Source: Mugil cephalus (lineage: Eukaryota > Chordata > Actinopteri > Mugiliformes > Mugilidae). Taken from it: DNA of 64,000 bases. The stretch lies in the NCBI RefSeq assembly GCF_022458985.1, contig NC_061770.1, positions 3,721,001-3,785,000 of the forward strand, in the 5' to 3' direction. Every line of letters starts with the position of its first letter. Position 1 is the first letter of the stretch. The notes beneath the pieces were generated by a model. It was given only the letters and a program-made list of their open reading frames with translations, was not told the origin of the DNA and did not search any database. The position numbers and the translations under genes are program-made. Positions 60,901-64,000 of the stretch are shown in pieces.

Positions 60901-61512
60901 GCTCGTTCTTTGCTTAAGAAAGAGCAACATATTGAGTGACTTTTTCTGCAGAAAATGGACTCTTAAACACACAAGTCCAAACCAGTTCTTGTGCTTAATC
61001 TGCACTCATGTAACGATATTTTATTTATTTGTTGATCAGTAATTTCTGCAAATACAAGCAGCACAATATAAAATATCATATTTTCAAATGTTGAGAAGAT
61101 GATCTGGCCTGTATGCCTTTGTTTTTATTGAAGATTGTTTTTATTTTATAAATGTATGTATTTGCTCAGTTAGTTGTTTTTTGTGGTTATTATTATGTTT
61201 TCCAAATTATATGAGTAATGTATTGTTTAACATGTTCAAGTCAAGTATCAGATGAGATTGTTGGTAGCACTGGTTTGGTGATGATAATGGAGTAAGACTA
61301 CTTATTTTCCACACAAACTTAGGAATTGATGGCGGTCGATGAAGATTTGGATCAATAGGCAAAACTAATAATGGCATTATTGACTGTTTTTTATTTATTG
61401 CATTTTATTGTCTTTATTAATATTGACTGTTGTGTGTAAGTTAAACTATTTGGTTTTCTTCACACTTTGACCTTGTGTGTCCTTCTATCTGTCTGTCTGT
61501 TCATCTGAACAG
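57964..61512 (+). other. ndrg3: ndrg3 intron 1
   Basis: Runs from the donor at 57,964 to the acceptor CTGAACAG at 61,512. The first 500 bases are CpG-rich, then AT-rich. No coding sequence was recognised. It holds a GCGTGCGCGTATTTATGTGC alternating tract (about 58,350-58,370) and the 30-base tandem repeat at 60,226. Confidence 0.6.
60226..60285. repeat. Two perfect 30-base tandem repeats, alternating purine/pyrimidine
   Basis: The unit ATGCACAGGCATGCATGCAC plus ACGTGCATGT occurs twice without a mismatch (60,226-60,255, 60,256-60,285). It includes the palindrome GCATGCATGC and a CACGTG E-box in each copy, and follows a CA/CG tract from about 60,201. Confidence 0.9.
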
Positions 61513-61549
61513 CGTCTTGTATTAGGTTGATTGGTGGTCAGACAGTCCT

Positions 61550-61929
61550 ATGATGGAAGAGCTTCATGACGTCCAGCTGACTGAGATCAAACCACTTCTG
61601 ACAGGACAGGTGAGAGGGTGGGGGTTAGTGCCAGTTGTAAACTTGTAACAAACTGCATAAAAGGTAAAATAATTAGGGATGGTTCTGACTTATATCAGTT
61701 TCCAATTGTTACAATCATCTGGAATTACATACCTCCAGTGTAATAAACTCCTCTAAATGATGCTAAATAACATACAAACTTGAGATAGTTCTGTCTGTTA
61801 TTTCCAACACATCTGATGACATAAATACAGAACTCTGAGGTATGAACTTCAGCTTCACATTATGGTAATAACTGCAGCATTTCTCTCTCCCCTTAGAATG
61901 GGAGCAATCTGCAGGACTTTGACTGTCAG
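61550..61929 (+). CDS. ndrg3: NDRG3, first two coding exons (5' partial gene)
   Basis: NDRG3 is a cytoplasmic member of the N-myc downstream-regulated family with an alpha/beta-hydrolase fold lacking catalytic activity; the human protein is linked to lactate/hypoxia signalling. Coding exon 1 (61,550-61,609, inside an exon starting 61,513) gives MMEELHDVQLTEIKPLLTGQ; coding exon 2 (61,897-61,929, only 33 bases) gives NGSNLQDFDCQ. Both boundaries are phase 0 with good splice sites (CAG, then GTGAGA; CCTTAG; CAG, then GTAAGT). The pattern EL.DVQLTEIKPLL then FQDFDCQ is specific to NDRG3 rather than NDRG1, 2 or 4. There are two adjacent ATGs (61,550 and 61,553); the second matches the human start. 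The hydrolase-fold exons lie beyond 64,000. Confidence 0.85.
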
Positions 61930-64000
61930 GTAAGTTCAGTACCAACACATCACACATTGAGACATCCTTTAGCACTGTGGTTATTCAGATTAACTTTCCC
62001 TGTTTTAATCTGAGGGATAAGGTATTTACTTGTTTCTATTTATGTTTGGATATTTGTTTTAATATTGACATGTATCTCACAGTAATTTATTTGGGCACAT
62101 AAGTGAGTAAGCTGAAAGCAACATGAAAAGTGTCAGAATGTGTCTCATTCAGAGGTGAAAAGACTGATTGAAAACTCAAGTAGTACACAAATATATGCAA
62201 ATTCATAGACGGTGACAGCAGAACTCACCAGCCTCACATCAGTAAAGCATGTCAGTTATTGTGTTGTATGATTTTTTTTCTGTAACATGCGATGAGAGAT
62301 TGTGTTTATTTCTGTGGAATGAGAAGAGCTTGGGAGGGAAAGATAAAGAGCTCAATGAGTGCAGGCTAATATGAAAGAAAACTGGAGAGTAGGAACGAAA
62401 AAAGTTCACAACTGATTGACTGTGATAGACATTAAGACCTTGCACTGCTCAGCCAATGACTACAGAGATTATTCCTCTTGATCCAATTATACCATCCCCA
62501 CTTTCTCTTTCTTTCTTCATTCGGCACAACGCTGAAGGACAAGAGTCCCACTAACCTCTGTCTCTTTCTAAAACCTTTTACCTCCTTCTTTTTGAGAGAC
62601 ATTATTTGATACTCTTTTAATCTCTTCCTGATATCCTCCTCTCCTTTGTCAAGATGTATGACTCTTTGGATTTGCACCAGATCTCCTGTTCTTTAGGAGT
62701 TGGGGTGGTGAGTTAAGCACGGTTTATACTTATGTGGGAGGTAGACGACATAATCTAGGCATAAGCCTACACTGACGCAAGCCATTTGTACTTGTCAATC
62801 TGGTTCGCTGTGTAAAAACACCACCCAAACGCTAGTCAGCGCTCTGTGTTTTTTGCCAGTCGAGTTCATTCTGTTTCTACTTCCTGCTTCACTTTCAACA
62901 ATGGCAACTGAAACCTGAAGACGTGTCATACTAATGATTGTTTCTCCGAGTCTCCTCAGTTTACCTTTGGATCAAGAAAGATGTGTTTTATCTTTATTGA
63001 TCCAAAACAATCAGTTTGAAATTGTGGAGATGGAGAAGCATTGGGAAATACTAAAATGGAAACACACCACTACCAAGCAGACCAATCACAGCTCTTGTGG
63101 TCTTGGTCTTGTGGTCGACGTGTAATTAAATTTCTGGGGATAGGTTAGGGTCTGAGCTGACGACATAGCTCCAGCATCAAATTAAGGCAGAAGTATAAGT
63201 CGTGCACTGTCAGCCTTTAGGCCCGTTTGTGCGTAGCCTTCTTTAACTGGCATTCTTAGCTAGAAAGATGTCAAATACTATATCAGTCTCCCCAAAATTT
63301 AGTCGAAATGTATGTAGTTTTAAATGCTGTAAAGTGAAAATGCCTTAAGAAACAATGCAGTGAATGTTCTATTTATTGATTAACTTCCAAGTGTAGTAAC
63401 GGTTAAAATCTCAAATTGAATCAACATGTGATGGCCCAATTATAACTGCTCAAATACTCAACACTTTTCAAGGTATTTGGCTTCTCAGGAAGCGTTCCTC
63501 CTCATCCTGCTTGCTGTTGACTGTCTCAGTGCCCTCTGTTTCGTCATGTAATCAGACTAACTCCATGGGGTTTTGATCAGGACTCATGTTATTGTGGCTA
63601 AAGATAGTTCTGTTAGGCTCTGGCTTCATGACAGGGCTTGCTGTTAATATATATTGGGCACCAACTGTAGCCTACTTGTGGTATTAGTTATTGAATAAGA
63701 ATCAGTTTTAGCATCGTGACCCCCACATCTTCTTCTGACTGAACTTCATACTCTATTTGCAGAAATAATTTTGGTGCACAATGTGCCTTTTGTTAGAACT
63801 GTATATTTCAGTTTTCACCCCTTAGCTCAGAGCACCTGCTACAGTTTTTCTGGATCCAGTTCAAGATGTGCATGCTTGTATGAACGCAGTTTCCTTCACT
63901 GACCACTGTATTTCTGGTCTTCAGCTTTGCTAATGCAGGATGACCACCTTGTGTCTTTTTGCTATGCTCATTCTTACCATGGTGTCTTAGATTAGACTGT
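61930..64000 (+). other. ndrg3: ndrg3 intron, continues past the window
   Basis: After the donor at 61,930 I searched for the next expected exon (an EHDIET-type start) and did not find it. The interval contains the miniature transposon at 62,717-63,205 and AT-rich sequence. Confidence 0.55.
62717..63205 (+). mobile_element. Miniature nonautonomous DNA transposon, about 489 bases
   Basis: The left end GCACGGTTTATACTT and the right end AAGTATAAGTCGTGC form imperfect terminal inverted repeats. The interior includes ATTGATCCAAAACAATCAG and GAGATGGAGAAGCATT, also present at 4,140-4,390. No transposase is visible. A clear target duplication was not found, so the superfamily cannot be assigned. Confidence 0.65.

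Noticed and set aside
1..64000. CRISPR arrays, bacterial operons, phage genes or endogenous retrovirus genes
   Set aside because: None seen. The tandem repeats lack spacer structure, and no gag, pol or env blocks of retroviral type were found; the reverse-transcriptase pieces are of non-LTR type.

Overview
This is vertebrate nuclear DNA, almost certainly from a ray-finned (teleost, probably percomorph-type) fish. The evidence is intron-rich genes with GT-AG splice sites, tRNA-derived SINEs and Tc1-like and L2/Rex-like elements of fish type, long (GT)n microsatellites, and two well-conserved vertebrate proteins. The species cannot be named from the sequence. There are no bacterial operons, CRISPR arrays or phage genes.

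Layout. (1) 1-24,765: probable first intron of a minus-strand gene; no exon was recognised, only repeats. (2) 24,766-25,250, minus strand: first coding exon, 5' leader and CpG-rich promoter area of a piccolo/bassoon-family presynaptic scaffold gene (bassoon favoured). It begins MGNEAS and ends at a GT splice donor; a REST/NRSF-type RE1 motif lies just inside the intron. (3) 25,265-35,800: intergenic and repeat-rich, with a 27-base G run, a dyad element with telomere-like GGGTTA repeats, and a long nonautonomous transposon. (4) 35,822-50,880, plus strand: phf20. I rebuilt 17 coding exons (37,453-48,864) that join into a continuous 777-residue frame with two Tudor domains, an acidic linker, a C2H2 finger, a poly-lysine tract, a PHD finger and the conserved C-terminal block. 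Two candidate promoters or 5' exons lie upstream. Two degenerate tRNA-Lys(UUU)-like sequences and a dead LINE lie in its introns. (5) 50,890-57,650: intergenic, dominated by decayed transposons: a LINE reverse-transcriptase fragment, a TATAA satellite, a perfect inverted repeat, and a Tc1-like transposase pseudogene interrupted by a second Tc1-like element with its TA duplication intact. (6) 57,792 to the window end, plus strand: the 5' part of ndrg3, with a GC-box/CRE-like promoter, a noncoding first exon and two coding exons; the gene runs off the window.

The genes do not form a functional unit. PHF20 is a chromatin reader of the MOF/KAT8-NSL acetyltransferase complex, NDRG3 is a cytoplasmic alpha/beta-hydrolase-fold protein, and bassoon/piccolo organise the presynaptic active zone. 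PHF20 and NDRG3 are also linked in mammals (human 20q11), so that pair looks ancestral. I found no convincing new protein system; the less ordinary signals are repeat structures, regulatory motifs and splice details, listed as findings.
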